Origin: Urechis unicinctus
Lineage: Eukaryota > Annelida > Polychaeta > Xenopneusta > Urechidae
Assembly: GCA_034190875.2 (NCBI GenBank)
Contig: CM067349.1
Location: 27,666,397 to 27,730,396 of the forward strand
DNA: 64,000 nucleotides
Direction of reading: 5' to 3'
The notes beneath the pieces were generated by a model. It worked only from the letters and a program-made list of their open reading frames with translations. It ran no database searches and had not been told where the DNA came from. Shown piece by piece: positions 26,722 to 39,900 of the stretch. Each line of letters starts with the position of its first letter. The stretch's first letter is position 1. The translations under genes and the position numbers were made by a program.

Positions 26722-27463
26722 TCAATGGTGCGGCACCAAATGCGTTGGGATGATCGATTTTATTGGGTGAGTTGTCTTCTCAATTTATGACTCGAGGTTC
26801 ATGCTCTACTGTCATATTTGTTGGGGTTCTTCAACACTGTGGATACTAATTGCTTTCTACCTAGCTCCATATTCCACAAGCTTTATGAAGATAAGAATAA
26901 TGATATACATTGGTCTTTTCACTTAACGACACATATTCTTAAGAATTTCTCCTGTTTAAACAACAGCTTTGTGATGTGACTCGCTATCCCTTCATGAAAC
27001 GTATATGCACCATCACATGATTCTTTGCTTCTTATGAGCGGTAATATTTATCAAATTTAAACAGGTAATGTTGAAAAGAGGCTAAAACTTATGGCTTGTG
27101 ATTACAGCTTGTGATCTATTTTCCTACTCGTTATGTTAGTTGCTGCTGTTGTCATTCTGATTAAATAATTTTTCAAAATCCAGATATTGTGTTTGTGAAA
27201 AACGATTGCGTGACCCAACTGTCTCGAATTCAACATGCAATTTCCAAACATTGCAACACACTGCACTCATTATTGTAGCGGTAATTACCAAAAGAACAAA
27301 ACATACCCTAGGATACCTCGGATAATGAGTACTGTTGTTGCAATATCAAATGAACTGCTAGCTTGAGCTAATTACAGCAACAAGAAAAGCACAGTTAAAC
27401 AGAACAAAGCACAAACTTGCACATTATCGTATAAAGTCCATTCGATTCAGACAGTCTACTGCT

Positions 27464-27495
27464 ACGTTGGATCCCAATGACGTTGGATCCCAATA
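27464..27495. repeat. 16-bp tandem duplication, left arm only
   Basis: ACGTTGGATCCCAAT plus one base occurs twice in tandem (27,464 and 27,480). The right arm has a single copy at about 54,560-54,580. Confidence 0.9.
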
Positions 27496-28902
27496 ACGCT
27501 ATGTTGTTTTGATGATGTCGTCTTCTACGACGAATCGCCCAAAGCCTGTGCATTGCATTAACAGCGCACGTTGAAGCAGGATGATACCACGAGTAATGGC
27601 CAGCAATAAGGATTAGTAATCAAAGAAAAGTACTTGCATGTGTGTAAATCTGCGTATTAATGCGCGTGTGTTCGTGACTGTGACTTTCGTTTGGTGTAGG
27701 ATTCCACAGGCCTTCACTATGTATTTCACCATGAATGCAAATTAATAGCGTGTACCTTTGAAATAGCAATGTATATATCTTGACAAGAAGAGCGCCAATC
27801 CTAGCCATCGCTCCTGCTAGCGTTTGAGATTATAAATGAAAGAAAAGAAAGAATCAGTAACATTTGGTATTGCTCAGAGACATTGTGGTATGTTTAGATA
27901 TCATTGATTGACCTTGTCATGTACATACCTGGTATAAGTAGTGTGTTTATTCGATATTTGTTTAGTATGAATTGAAAACTTTTGTATGTTTCATAATCCC
28001 GAGCTTAGCCAATCAAGTTACGCCATGACAATATTTGGTTCCCGTCTGACATTGGATGTACAGATGTATTTCTAATGGCAACGCCAGAACAAGTATCTAA
28101 TATATGGGGACCTATGTGTACTTGTTTGATGTTGTGAGGTGATGCATGCCTTGAATAGTTATGGATGGATTGTTTCACGACTAGGTGTCTTCAACGCAAA
28201 CTCATTGCAGCTGCACAGGGAGATGGATAGCTTATCAGATTGTGTTTACCCTGCGCAATGCACATATTGGGACTCATGTTCTCCATGCACCTGATTGTAG
28301 GTAGCATAATTCTCAAAATCATCAAGTTTATTTGACTGATTGATTGGATCTGCATGAACAACAAAATATATTACTTAATTTCATACATTAATTAGCCGTT
28401 CCATGTTTAATGCTTAACGTCATTATGACGTTGGGCAAGGAATGTCCTAAATTGAACCGTCACAATGTCATCCTTGAGCTGATAAGTTGCCTCCCAAGCC
28501 AGAATATGACCCATAAATTAGTCATAAAGGTTACAGAGACACGCAATGGACCCATCTCCTCGCTCATTTCTCGCTTTATGAGAGGTATGCTGCAGGAACG
28601 TAGCGTACTTATGAACTCATCGTCGGTCCTTGGTGTGCTGATATTTACGACAATCCGTGCCGCCTTCATGTGCAAATGTTTGATGGTTTATGAGACTCAT
28701 GCCGCTCTGATATCATTCCATACTACCGCGGCCAATCAACGCCATTCTGCCCGCTTTGGTGATGGACCCAACATACTCTTGTGAACACCTGCAGTGAGCC
28801 ACGCTTCATGTGGCTGGTGAGATATTTGCTCCCTACGATACACGGACTGCCTGTGTTATTGCTCTTATCAACACTGAACAAATGGATAATGCAAACGATT
28901 GC

Positions 28903-31900
28903 CTATGCTTGCACACAAATGGATATAGAATTTGCCATGATAGATGATAATATGCACAGAGGTCTTATGCGTAAATTTTGTTTTTTAGCATAAATGCGAT
29001 GCGACTTGTTTTGTATCGGGTTCTCTGCATGACTTATAATAATTACTCCCTACCAAGCTCCACATTCCACGTGCATAATACTGATAACAGGCATTTTATA
29101 ATTTCTGGTTTTTTGATGGAATGACACCAATTCATTCCCCGAGTCTAACGAACAGTTTGTTAAGTGACTCATCATTGATAATTCGCCACTCTGGAAGTAT
29201 ATGCGGCCTCACACAATTCGTTGCATCTAAAAATCAGTACTATTTATCAGAGATGAACAAGTACAGAGACGAATAGGGCAAAACTTATCTGTGGTTTGTG
29301 GTTGAAATTCACTGCAGCTAATGCATCCATTAAGATAACGTCTGCATTTCGATAAACGTTGGCTACAATGTAGACTAAAACACATACACAAGTTTCTTCA
29401 CGTGTGTCTACGATATAAAGTATCAGTTATGTGGCCAGAAGATAATCATATCCCGTTCCTGCTGCTAACGAAAGTCGGGTTCCAGATAACTTGTGATACG
29501 GATTCAGAATAGATCTACTTGTTACTGAATAGCAACTTAGGGTGTCACAAATAACGCCTGAATTCCCATGATGCTTGATGGTTTTAATTGAATCGTGATA
29601 GTTGAACCAGAAGGCATTGACAGGCTTATCCCCACTGTCTCTCAATATCGCAATAACCCAGTGTTACCACTTTGCTTGACTTGATACAGAATCAGAAGAA
29701 AGTGCCATTGCTTGGAAACTTTTAGAAACGAAGGTTGAACGTGTTTGTATCTAATTAACTTTGCTATAATGGTAAAGAGTACTGCCCTCTTTGTGTATTG
29801 TGTTTACAACGTACATCATTTGCGTCGGGGCTATCCGTTGTATATCCGTTTTGCTTTGTTCAAGCTGCTAGATTCATCTGTGTAATGTCAGTAACTGCGA
29901 CTGCTGATCCTTCTAGTATTAACCTTTAATTATTGAAGAAATATGTAAGACATCCATAACCTTGATGGCATTTTACATGTTTCGTTACGCCTAGATATAT
30001 AGTCGCATTTAGTGTTCACAACGTTCCATGCCAAACCTGGGCAATTAATATTCTTATTGTAGGGCTATTTTAATCGCTTTTAATTCAAAATACATTGGGG
30101 AGCACAAACAGTCTTGAATTTTATAGCAATAGGTTCAACCCATTTCATGCAAATTGGTTTCGAACAATCGCCGCATGTGTGCAAGGATGACTCATATATA
30201 TTAGTACCTAAATGATCTTGGTAGTTTCTACTTATGGATAATAAAACAATATATTTATAAAGATGCAGTTTCCCTGATTATATCTAAACAGATAAATATG
30301 CTCATCCCTTCATGTTTTTAATTAAAATATCACTTATTGCGGCGTCTTGGGAATTTGCCGCGAGAGGCAGGGCAGGGGGAGGGCATTTCAAATTAACAAA
30401 GACTTCGGAGATCAGATAAGTGTATGCATGCGGCTGTTTTATAATCGATATACGTTGTTGGGCAAAGATTAAATTGTATGCCCTCTTGTTATTGATTCGG
30501 ACACAACAACCATATCTCTGTTTACAAATAATGCTGAAATTTTGGGCTATAGTATGTTCTACGGTCATGTATGCCTGCATGCAACGCTCCCCAGTGCCTT
30601 TTGATGTGGCAACCCATCAGGTGAATAGGAGGCAAGCCTCATTTATGAAATACGATATTGGACTGTTTTACATGTAATTAATGAACCGTTCGGTTGAGGT
30701 TACCAGAGAAATAAAAAGAATACAGCTAATAGGACATAGCACTGTTTTGATTAAATGTCCGATTCAGCACATTCCATTCGCTCAGTAGCTGAGTCACATT
30801 TCACATTGACTGCGAATCAGGATCTTAACGACGCAGTGCTGTTGTTTTTTTGCTATCATCCCCTACGACGCATTGGTGGAGGCTTTTCGTTCGGTATTAA
30901 CAACGCACGTTAAGCACGTCATACCACGAGTAACGACCAGCAATCAGTATTAATAATCCAAGACAAGTACTTACCCAAGTCTATATCTGCGTATTTATGC
31001 GCGTGTGCTCGTTTCTGTGCCATTCATTTGGTATTGGAGTGAACTATGTATTTCAATCAGCATGCAAATTAATAACATAGTAATGTATGTCTTGATAGAA
31101 GAGCCCTAATCCTTCCCGTCGTTGCCTCGCGCCGCAGATATTATTAATGGCATGTTTTTGTATTATTGAGTGACCTTGCATGATGCGCTTAGGTGTTATT
31201 GGTTGAGATACAATTGAAAACTCTATTTTATATTCCTATAATCAAGCTTTATCGTGACAATATTTGTTTCCCGTCTGAAGTGGGTTGCACCTTAGTCGAG
31301 TTTGAATTTAACACTCTGGTGTGTTTTATAATCCTGTACAAAGCGAATCAAGCTTTATCTTGTCAATATTTGGTTCTCTTCCGAAGTTCGGTGTACAGAT
31401 GTATATTAATTGACAATGCATTTTATACCTGGCGAATTGATGTGTTTGAAACAAACAATCATACCAGTTACAAAGGGAAGTGGATCGTGGTGCGCCCGAT
31501 TGATGCTGGCGAGCGTAACTTTTAAAACGATATGAACGATCGTTGTTGTGCCCAAATATAGACACCACTCTTAATTTCAAGACGCTTCTTTGGCTTTATC
31601 AGTGTCCATACCTACTCTTCTAACTGAACGGCTCGGAAATGCAGTAACGATGGTGTGCATTCTACTTAGGTGGAGGTTCGTGGTTAATACTGTCCATGCA
31701 TTAGCTGATAATCCATTGATGTCCTCGATCCCACAATCAATGCCCCAGAGTGTTGATAGCTTCTTTTGGTTGCAATGCCCCCTACAACATTATCCGAGGG
31801 CGTGAAGATAAATCCGCTGAAAAGATATGTCCTCAATATAACCGTCACAATGTCGTCCTTACACTGATGAGTTGCCACGTTAGCCAGAATATGATCCATA

Positions 31901-32300
31901 CATCAGCCACTGGGGTTACAGAGACACTCAATGGACCCATCTCTTCATGCTACAGTCCGTCTCTTTTCCCCCTTTTATGTGAGGTATGCTGCAGCGTCCT
32001 CGTATGTTTATGAACTCATCATCGGTCCGTCTGGGATGCTTTATCGATAGACGCAAAAAAACGGTGCAGTGAGGTGGGGTATTTGACACCTTATACGAAG
32101 CATAGAAACCTTTAAACTCGATTTCTTTTGGCTGACGCAAAAGCAGAAAAGTGTGGCAGGGCGGAAGTACATGAACTTATTTTATGTCAACCCAGTTTGA
32201 TCAAGTAGTGAGCGGCTTTTTGTACAATACAGGTTTATCATGTTTATTGCAGCCTAAATTTGCTTGACGATTTCGAAAGGAGACGAATAGTTTCCATCCG
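28903..32300 (+). repeat. Tandem unit II, left arm
   Basis: Second copy of the unit, beginning at an abrupt switch after ATAATGCAAACGATTGCC. About 1.8 kb (29,090-30,890) is present here but reduced to about 50 bp in the right arm. An internal 106-bp duplication (31,241 and 31,347, each with ATCAAGCTTTAT) is shared with right-arm unit II but absent from unit I. Open frames 31,193-31,525, 31,326-31,580 and 31,684-31,899 have right-arm counterparts; none is recognised. Confidence 0.85.
31226..31436. repeat. 106-bp internal tandem duplication of unit II
   Basis: Segments starting ATCAAGCTTTATC at 31,241 and 31,347 each continue into GTGACAATATTTG-like and CGTCTGAAGT-like sequence with divergence. 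The right arm carries the same pair at about 49,400-49,560 in reverse. Unit I has a single version near 28,010. Confidence 0.85.
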
Positions 32301-32439
32301 TAATGCCGCAATATCATGAGACAATTCCTTCAAGTCAATGTATTTAATTCCAAGATTCCTCTACGTGATTATGATATGAATGATTGTGAAGAAAATAATC
32401 AATATTGACGTGATCTAACCCAATGAAACCTATGTAAAC

Positions 32440-33070
32440 GTGTAGGAGATCTCAACGGAGAAGTGCTGTCTTAAGAGATGTCATTCAGAACAAGTGCAAT
32501 CTATCTTCGTTACTTGAATCAGACATTCCGTTAACGAGCTTTGTAGCTCGCCTATTAACTCCTTTTAATATGCCTATGTCAATATAAAATAACTGTGATC
32601 TCACCTGCATCTTGCGCGTCCTAAATAACACATAACAAGCGCGTGTATAGGGTGATAAACATTCTTCTGATCTCTCCAAGAACTCTGTTGGGCCTTTGCA
32701 GCTGGCTGTTGTCCTGCATTGTTTGATAGAATAAAATCGCTTTTCCGGTAAAAAATGATTCTTTGCCGTGCCTTATATATGTTTATAATAACAAATCTTT
32801 GCCAATTATTTCCATAGTCTGTTTCGCTATGTAAGCTTTGTTGTAAGTTATAAGCCATGCTCCATAGGTGCCATGCCAATAGTCGTCAACAGTTGAGTAC
32901 TAATCAGGTAGATATTAAGCATTAAAAGTGTACAGTGAATTGGCTGAAACTATCTTTGCTGGCAAACTATTCCTTGGGCTCACAAACCGATTAAAAAATC
33001 TATTCTTAGGTTTCTTCAAGGTGTGTGAATGTACCCGATGTCTTGAGTTTCCAGCACTGCAAAGCTTCAT
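32440..33070 (-). pseudogene. Extra LINE 3' fragment, left arm only
   Basis: The minus strand carries DIGILKGVNRRATKLV, then a DRLHLF-like block, a stop, TSLKTALLR, a stop, and DLLHVYI. This is the C-terminal tail typical of CR1/Jockey RT proteins (D-I-x-L-E-x-V-Q-R-R-A-T-K, then L-R-x-D-L-I-x-V-Y). It lies just downstream of a second copy of the same tail (33,074-33,265). In the right arm only one tail exists, running straight into DLLHVYI (48,410-48,520). The left arm therefore has about 590 bp of additional LINE sequence, or the right arm has lost it. Confidence 0.8.
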
Positions 33071-33980
33071 AAACTAATCGACACTAATATTATGTATACC
33101 TGAACATTTTGTATACCTGAGATCCTCACGAAGACGTTGTGTTTTACGATATGTCAGTCCTAGCAGGCACAATATGGGCTTGCAATCTAACTCAGAAATG
33201 TCGGCTAGGAGCTTAGCAGCAAGCAGTTGCACTCTTTCCATTAAATCGATATCACGTTGAAGCAATTGTAACTACGCCTGAATTGCATATTCTGGAGAAT
33301 GATGTGTCTTATAATGTTTGATAAGAAGTATCTTAGAGAGAATTCGGAACGTCCGTCTGTCAGCCTTTACTGCTACAGCACGGCATTGTTATATGTAAAT
33401 GACCAATCAATAATACCGATATCCTGTTTATCTACCATCTAAAACCGCCTTTTCGATAATCATACGCTTCTTATGAATTGATACCTTGAGGGACACAACT
33501 AACAACCTTTGAACTATCTCATGCAACGCAACTAATCACCTATCTCTGCCTTCTATTAGGAGTTATTTATCCATGCTAATACATTACTGCTGATGCCGTG
33601 GGCCATTAGTGTGCTAGCCAATCGTTGGTGGCGAACTGTGTCAAACGTTCTTTGTAAGTCTAAATAAATAACACCGACAGGGTTCCAAGAGTTAACCATT
33701 TTAGAAACGTCAGTGAAGTGTTTCCGTTATGATGCCCGCCTCAGATGTTAAGATAATTGGCGGGCTTCTGGCGATTGCCCTTTTTTAATAATTGGTGTAA
33801 ACAGTACAGTACAGTTCTTTCATGAATGGACTGGCTCAATGTGCCGCTGAACCCTATACCCATCTTACCCGAAGTCAAACCCTTCTTAAATGCAGCTAAT
33901 TCGAAGAGCATGCTTTTTTATGATAACCCCTTGATTTCCTTTGCGACGAGAACATCAGGGGTAAACAGCTATCGATAAAA
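33070..33980 (-). pseudogene. Decayed CR1-like LINE, RT domain
   Basis: Minus-strand pieces in order. A pre-RT block (FTPDVLVAKEIKGL) leads to LLKKGNRQKPANY (33,751-33,786; the FKKGD..PANYRPISL motif). GVIYLDLQRTFD follows at 33,640-33,675 (motif with the first catalytic Asp) and continues TVRHQRLASTLMAHGI. Then comes SSKVVSCVPQG at about 33,488-33,520 (PQG motif). After a deletion that removes the YADD box there is a KADRRTFRILSKI-like block and the tail DIDLMERVQLLAAKLL to LLGLTYRKTQRLREDL. Multiple stops and the missing motif make it inactive. The part below 33,516 belongs to the inverted repeat; the part above lies in the spacer. Confidence 0.9.
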
Positions 33981-36900
33981 GCATAATGTCTCAGAGTAAT
34001 ACAAAGGGTGCCAGCGGAATCGGCTCGTGTGTGAGTATAACCCTGTGTGAAGCAGATGTGAAAGAGCCGACGCAACCAGGGCATAGACATATTCAAATGT
34101 CACTTCCGTGGCACCTATTTTATCACGAAGACTCGGCTGAAGCTATCGACACAAAAAGAGAAATACTCATGACAACATCACGCAATGTATAACGCAGAGT
34201 TCGAGAACAGCATTATTAGATGGAAAATAATTTGGTACTTGCTGAAAATATAGTTAGTCGAGGCATCTCAAACAATATATTTCAACTGCTTAATGCTCTA
34301 TTCTCGTGGTTGACAGTGATCGTAGAAATTTCTTGTCGAGTCAGGGTAAATAATCCACAGTTTTTAAGGAATTGAAGGTAATAAGGTTCTGGCGGAACAA
34401 ACCTGGCTTAAATAGCTTGACATCGACTAGAATCGACACTAGTGAGTGATGCTTAAACGTAGCCCCGTAAGTACCAGTTCCCATTTTATAGTCTCTATGC
34501 TGACCGTCGGCTTGCACAAGACAAAAAAAATAATCCCGTAAATGATACGTACATGAATGTAACGCTTATATTTTCAGTATGCGGCGATAATTCTCTGATC
34601 CATGTCTAGTTGTTACTACTTAAATGTATAAACGCTCAATCTTCCTTTAATCTAATTTCGTATGATGTAAAAGTGTCAGATATAAATAGAAACCAATTTG
34701 CGCAGATTAACCACTTACAAGCCATGAACTCATGATATGAAGTAGCACCTAGACCAATAACAACCTCATTAAAGCGACCAATAACGCCACTTAGGCGACC
34801 AACTCTTAATTACCACTACTTTGAGCATATGAGGCTTATTAACTGGTTAGTACGACCAGCGTCATACACCTACTTAATTAATCCGGATAACGCATACCGG
34901 ATTCTCCATGTAGCTCAGTGAACTAGTAGCGCTCAAATGCAGAAGAGAGAATAATTTGAATAAACAGGAAATATCTAACATAACAACCATAAATGACAAC
35001 GACTGCTCAGTGAGCACGTAGTCCCCTTCGTTTCAATAAAACCGGTATTTCCGCATGAATACAATCAAGCCTGGCAACACAATAACTGCTTTTATTCCAC
35101 CGTCTTTGCTTTTACCCTGCAGTCTTTACGTTAATCTTGTTATTGTCGCTATCACTTGTCTATGTTATTCCCAGCATGTGTGTATAACTGGCATGTTTAT
35201 TCATGCAGAGAATGAAGTTTGAACGTTATCAGATAATAATGATAGCAAAAAAAAGTTCTGGCTTGATAATGTGTATTCTCAACGTAACGATTGATAGCAA
35301 TACTTACTGTGTAGGGCTGTAAGACTCGTCTCGTTATCGTGTGCAATAACGAAAATATGCGCTATCTTCTATAGACTTGTGACACACTGCCATGCATATC
35401 CACAATATTATTTGAGTTCACATTCCATGGCCAAAATCCCTGTTCAATCTTCGAACAGCTGTTAATTCCTCAAATCTCATAAAAACCATTGGAAAAATTT
35501 GCACCGGAAAAGGAACAGCTAGCATTAATGCATAGGAAGGGAAATCGTTTTTCCACCCATGACGGACTTAATTTTTAATAAAGTCCACATCAAGCGAGCG
35601 CTGAAAACGTGGACGGCCCTGTATTGATTGCTCGTGTCGAATGTTGCCCTCCTCTCTTTTATTGCGGGGTATATCACAACCAACCAAATATTATAATTCA
35701 GCGGCCTTTTTTACCACAAGCGGGATTGCTCATAAATGAAGTCGCATTTGGTAGGATTTTGTTGCATCACCGTATGCTAGAATGCATTGGTTGAGGATTT
35801 GTAGCTACTGCGCATTTTGGCTGAGATACAACCAATATTACGCATGGCGTTTGGAATCATTATGATTAATTTGTGGGTCAATTAAACACTTTGTCAGAGC
35901 CTTCAGCAGGGTCTCCTATGTTTAATCAAACACAAACATCATCTAAAGTGGTTTTTTCTTTGTTTTATCAATTGCTTTGTCAACGAGATATCGCAAACAT
36001 TGAGTGTTGTGGGTCCTAATTGGTTTGTTGTAACCTTAACATTAAAGGTCCACGAGCTCTTCTGCTGACCTACACAGCGTGATCACATAAACATTAATTA
36101 TGTTCCATTTAACTTTTATTTTTTAGCATTGATTTATTTCGCTCTGTCTTACGCTTTTGGGGATTAAACTAAACAATCTACGGACGGGAATAGTTTATGT
36201 TGATGTAATAACTCGCTAAGTGTGCCAGTTTGCTTCCATAATGTCTTATCATAAAGGCTTCGACCCAAGGCTATTGCTGAAATAGGGCGGTTCAATTTCC
36301 TTGGGATAAATCAATTTAGGTAATGGAGTTGTGGCACTGTTTTATAGTTATTGGACCCGGTATCTAAAAGACTGATATTAATGCAAATAACTATCCCCGT
36401 ACCATAATATTGAGGTAAAATACAGCCCACTAAGTCGACTCTTCTTGCCAAAGTACTGAAATCCGCACCCATACAGAACCCGTTAGGTCAATATGACAAC
36501 AACGTCTGAAGGCAATAATAGATAGAAATACACTGTTATATTCATTAATTCACTGTGTGTAATTGGCCATTGACTTAAAATCAATTACACAGATTACATT
36601 ATTAAGAATAGAATCAAAGCAACTAAGGAAAGCAATATGAGTGAATGTTTGAATGTACCCCAGTGTAGGGGTTCTTGTGTATGGTTTAGGTAATAAACGT
36701 AAGGTAGTACGTTTATGCTACACAATAGCTATACTGATACATTTTCAAACGCTGACATACACTGAAACAAATTTATTCAATTGTAATTGGCGTCTTTCAT
36801 CCCAGCCCACTGACATATATAGCTAACAAGATGTATGTGACCTCGCCAGCGGCGTTTGCAAACACCGTACTTAAGGTTTACTGATTTTGTTAGTTCGCGT

Positions 36901-39900
36901 AATCGGATTTTGTCTTCGGGCAGTGCAAGTGAGTGATTGCTTGCATCAATGGGCTAAGCCAAATACCAATTAAACACCTTTCATTTACTTCAAACCATTC
37001 AAACGGTCGCATGCAATAATTGGTGATTAGTCAATTGATTACTTTCCCTAAATAAATGTTAACAGGTCGACTCTCTATTCAAGCTCTTCGTTAATATGGG
37101 ATTTACTCAGCGCATAAGATACCGACTTAAACCAAATGATCTAATATGTTTATAGAGCACTGTAAATAACGAAAGATAAAGGAAATGCTTCGCCGCAATC
37201 GACAATGCTAATTGGCATTCGTTTTTCTCCCTCAAGCTCGTCATTTCGCATGCTATATTTGCTTGTAATGCCATGTTCATAGGATTTAAAACGGTTCACA
37301 GCAAGCAACGATACTGATTGGCATTTTCTATACTGCATGTTGCTCTGTGCTTGTCATGGCATGTGTTAACTTGTCAATACATTACACAAGTTTTACTCAA
37401 AATGATTCAGTACGTTATGCACCCATTATAAAAGTAGCTTAGGTGTATTTGAGCATTATAATGCGGGATTCGGTTTTCATATCATTGACAAACGTCCATT
37501 TATTACGCACATATTCATATACCGGTATTAAACCTATATCGTCACAATAGTCGCATTACAGTTGCCATGCATTTCAGCGTTGTCAAGAAAGCGACATGGA
37601 CATCGAGAGACATCTCATGGTCATACAAACAAACATATCAGGGTTTTCACTCATGAAGCTTCCACGGGCGCTCAAGTATGATGTAGAACAGGCTAGGTCG
37701 GATCCAACTGGAATCCTAGTATGTAACACTGTTGACGTAAATTGATTTACTGGGGCAGTACTAACACCACCGCTGCCTCGGAGGTCATGCTAACGATATT
37801 TAAGGTGCATACCCCGTTAAGCAGAGGGTCGGTCAACTAACTCCTACGTGGCTTGTTCTCGTAAAAACAAATTTCGGTTAACGGACCGGGCATCTTTTGT
37901 CGATGCTCAAACATTAACTATGCATAACCACACAACTCATAATTCTCCAACAGCCAGTATTTGATCAGTACAATGAGCTCGTTTTCGCAAGCCATGCCAC
38001 CTCTGTAGTGACCTTCTATGTAGACGACGTACTGCCACACCATTTGATCCCAAAACCATTCCCCTATTATGTGATCGCCTCCAGCTATGGTACCTGTGGC
38101 GGCTGCGGCGGCTGCCACGGCTCAGTCAAAGGTGTCTAGGGTATAAACGAAAAGGCTTTTTGTGAATATATACGCCTCGCGGGTGTAAATAACGAACAGA
38201 TTGCGGCCTCTATAGCTTATTATGAATTTACGTGCGACGGTGAGCTCATGTGGCACTGTGGAATGTCCATTTTAACGACAAATGTAAAGAACTTTCATGG
38301 TAACAGGATACAAACGATAATAAGCATGCTGTAGCGTGATTAACCAGAATATATATCTACCCAGTCGTTATGCTTTTATATTAGTATTTGCCCGGAGTAT
38401 CTGACGTGCATGATTGTATTCATAAGTAATTGACTCCCTCATACGCAATGCTACGGGAGGGATATATTATAGCAATTGCGATGCATTCATTTGTTTGTAT
38501 CAATGCTTTTTCATTCAAAGTTTCTGTTATCAGACTCATATATATGACATGGTAATCTCCAAGTTGGTTTATCAATATTTGCAGTCGATATCATTTGTCT
38601 GTGATATCATTTGCCTAGATTAACTGTAAGCACCACTAGAGAAATAATAATAATAATCAATGATGATCAAATAGAATATGTGTCTCTTGGCATGGATATA
38701 ATACATTACATACAATGGAGGCATCCTGTATTCGCACGAATGTTGTAAATATTGCGCCTAGCTTGTCACCGTGAATATCTATTGTGATATGTTTGTCCCG
38801 TTTGGTGATGAAGTGATGATGTTACACAAAATGCAGACCAACCGATTTAAGAAACCATGCAAATTTAGATATTGCACATAATATCACTCCATAGTAGTAC
38901 TGCTAGGAGATAACGACTAGATAGATGCGAATTCGTTCTAGAAACTACAAAGCCTCAACAATATCCAGTAATGTGCTTAAACAGACCAATTCAAATGCCA
39001 AACATTTAGAGGCATCTCTGCAACGAAAAAACCCTTCATCCCAATCAAGTCTACACTCATGTCATGTTAATCGGGAAATCGATATTATATGCATCCATTA
39101 TTGATAACGCTATCATTGCCTTTTGGACATTGCGGAAATTATAATTATATTACGCAAAATAATAACGAAATCCTTTCTTATTTGCTACTTTGATCTGACG
39201 AAATATATCCTCTCGTTTAACATGATATGATGGGAATCTCATCCAAGTAGCGCGTTATATAACCGCTCATTCGCTAGCATGGTTTAGCTGCATGTCATTT
39301 AATGCAATGGGTGCTTAGCTGCCTTAGCTGGTTACTAAATGCAATCTGCTGTTCCCTGATTTCATACATGATAAACGTAGTGTACCGATGTTCCATCATT
39401 TATGTTGTTTAGTTCCCAATACAACAGGTCACGGTATGTCAGTGAACACCCCCTGTCGTTCTCTTTATGTATACACTTATAATTAGTTATGTTTAAATTC
39501 AATACTCGTGGTGGCAAACTGCTTGCATTTATTGTACATAATGCAACCGGATCTGTGTACATTACTTGCGGGTTGTGCATATGGTGCATTTACTTGCAAA
39601 CTAAAAGTTTGAATGCCTATCTCGTGCATTGTTGTGTTTCCATGAATTTTCCACTCAAGCTTCAAAGGGCGAAATCAACGTAACCGACATTGAGAGATTT
39701 TAAGTCACTAGCGCAGCACTCGTCGGTAAAAAGGTGAGCATATTTCGCTATCATTTGGTCAGGGTTGATAAGTGATAAACATGAAAAGAAATATTTGACA
39801 CCAATACACTAGCAGGTGTTATATGTGTTTTATGCGTTCACCGCAATTCACCTGAGTTTTATATTAACAATATGTATCGATGTCATCTTTTTCACTTGGT

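Larger units (their letters stand above)
26200..28903 (+). repeat. Tandem unit I, left arm
   Basis: This diverged unit of about 2.7 kb shares, in the same order, several segments with unit II downstream: a GGGTTCT...TCCATATTCCAC stretch (26,824 with 29,015), the segment at 27,600-27,830 (with 30,935-31,150), 27,990-28,050 (with 31,241-31,400) and 28,440-28,640 (with 31,830-32,040). The same pair of units exists in the right arm, so the tandem duplication is older than the inverted duplication. Open frames include 26,518-26,721 (-) and 28,410-28,784 (+, 124 residues); none is recognised. Confidence 0.85.
18990..33516 (+). repeat. Left arm of giant inverted repeat (block C)
   Basis: The reverse complement of this block recurs at 48,117-64,000. 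Landmarks in order: 19,020 with about 63,960; 19,640 with about 63,370; 20,423-20,605 with 62,371-62,583; 22,257-22,448 with 60,604-60,795; 23,310-23,510 with about 57,130-57,320; 26,518-26,721 with 55,187-55,405; 27,600-28,380 with 53,690-54,480; 31,684-31,899 with 48,890-49,111; 33,506-33,516 with 48,117-48,127. Arm-specific pieces here are 20,905-22,012, about 24,640-25,585 and about 29,090-30,890. The outer limit lies beyond what the window can show. Confidence 0.95.

Noticed and set aside
38085..38118. GCN run giving an alanine stretch at the start of a minus-strand frame (37,918-38,118)
   Set aside because: A short GC-rich run in an otherwise unremarkable frame of 66 residues, with no recognised domain and no second copy.
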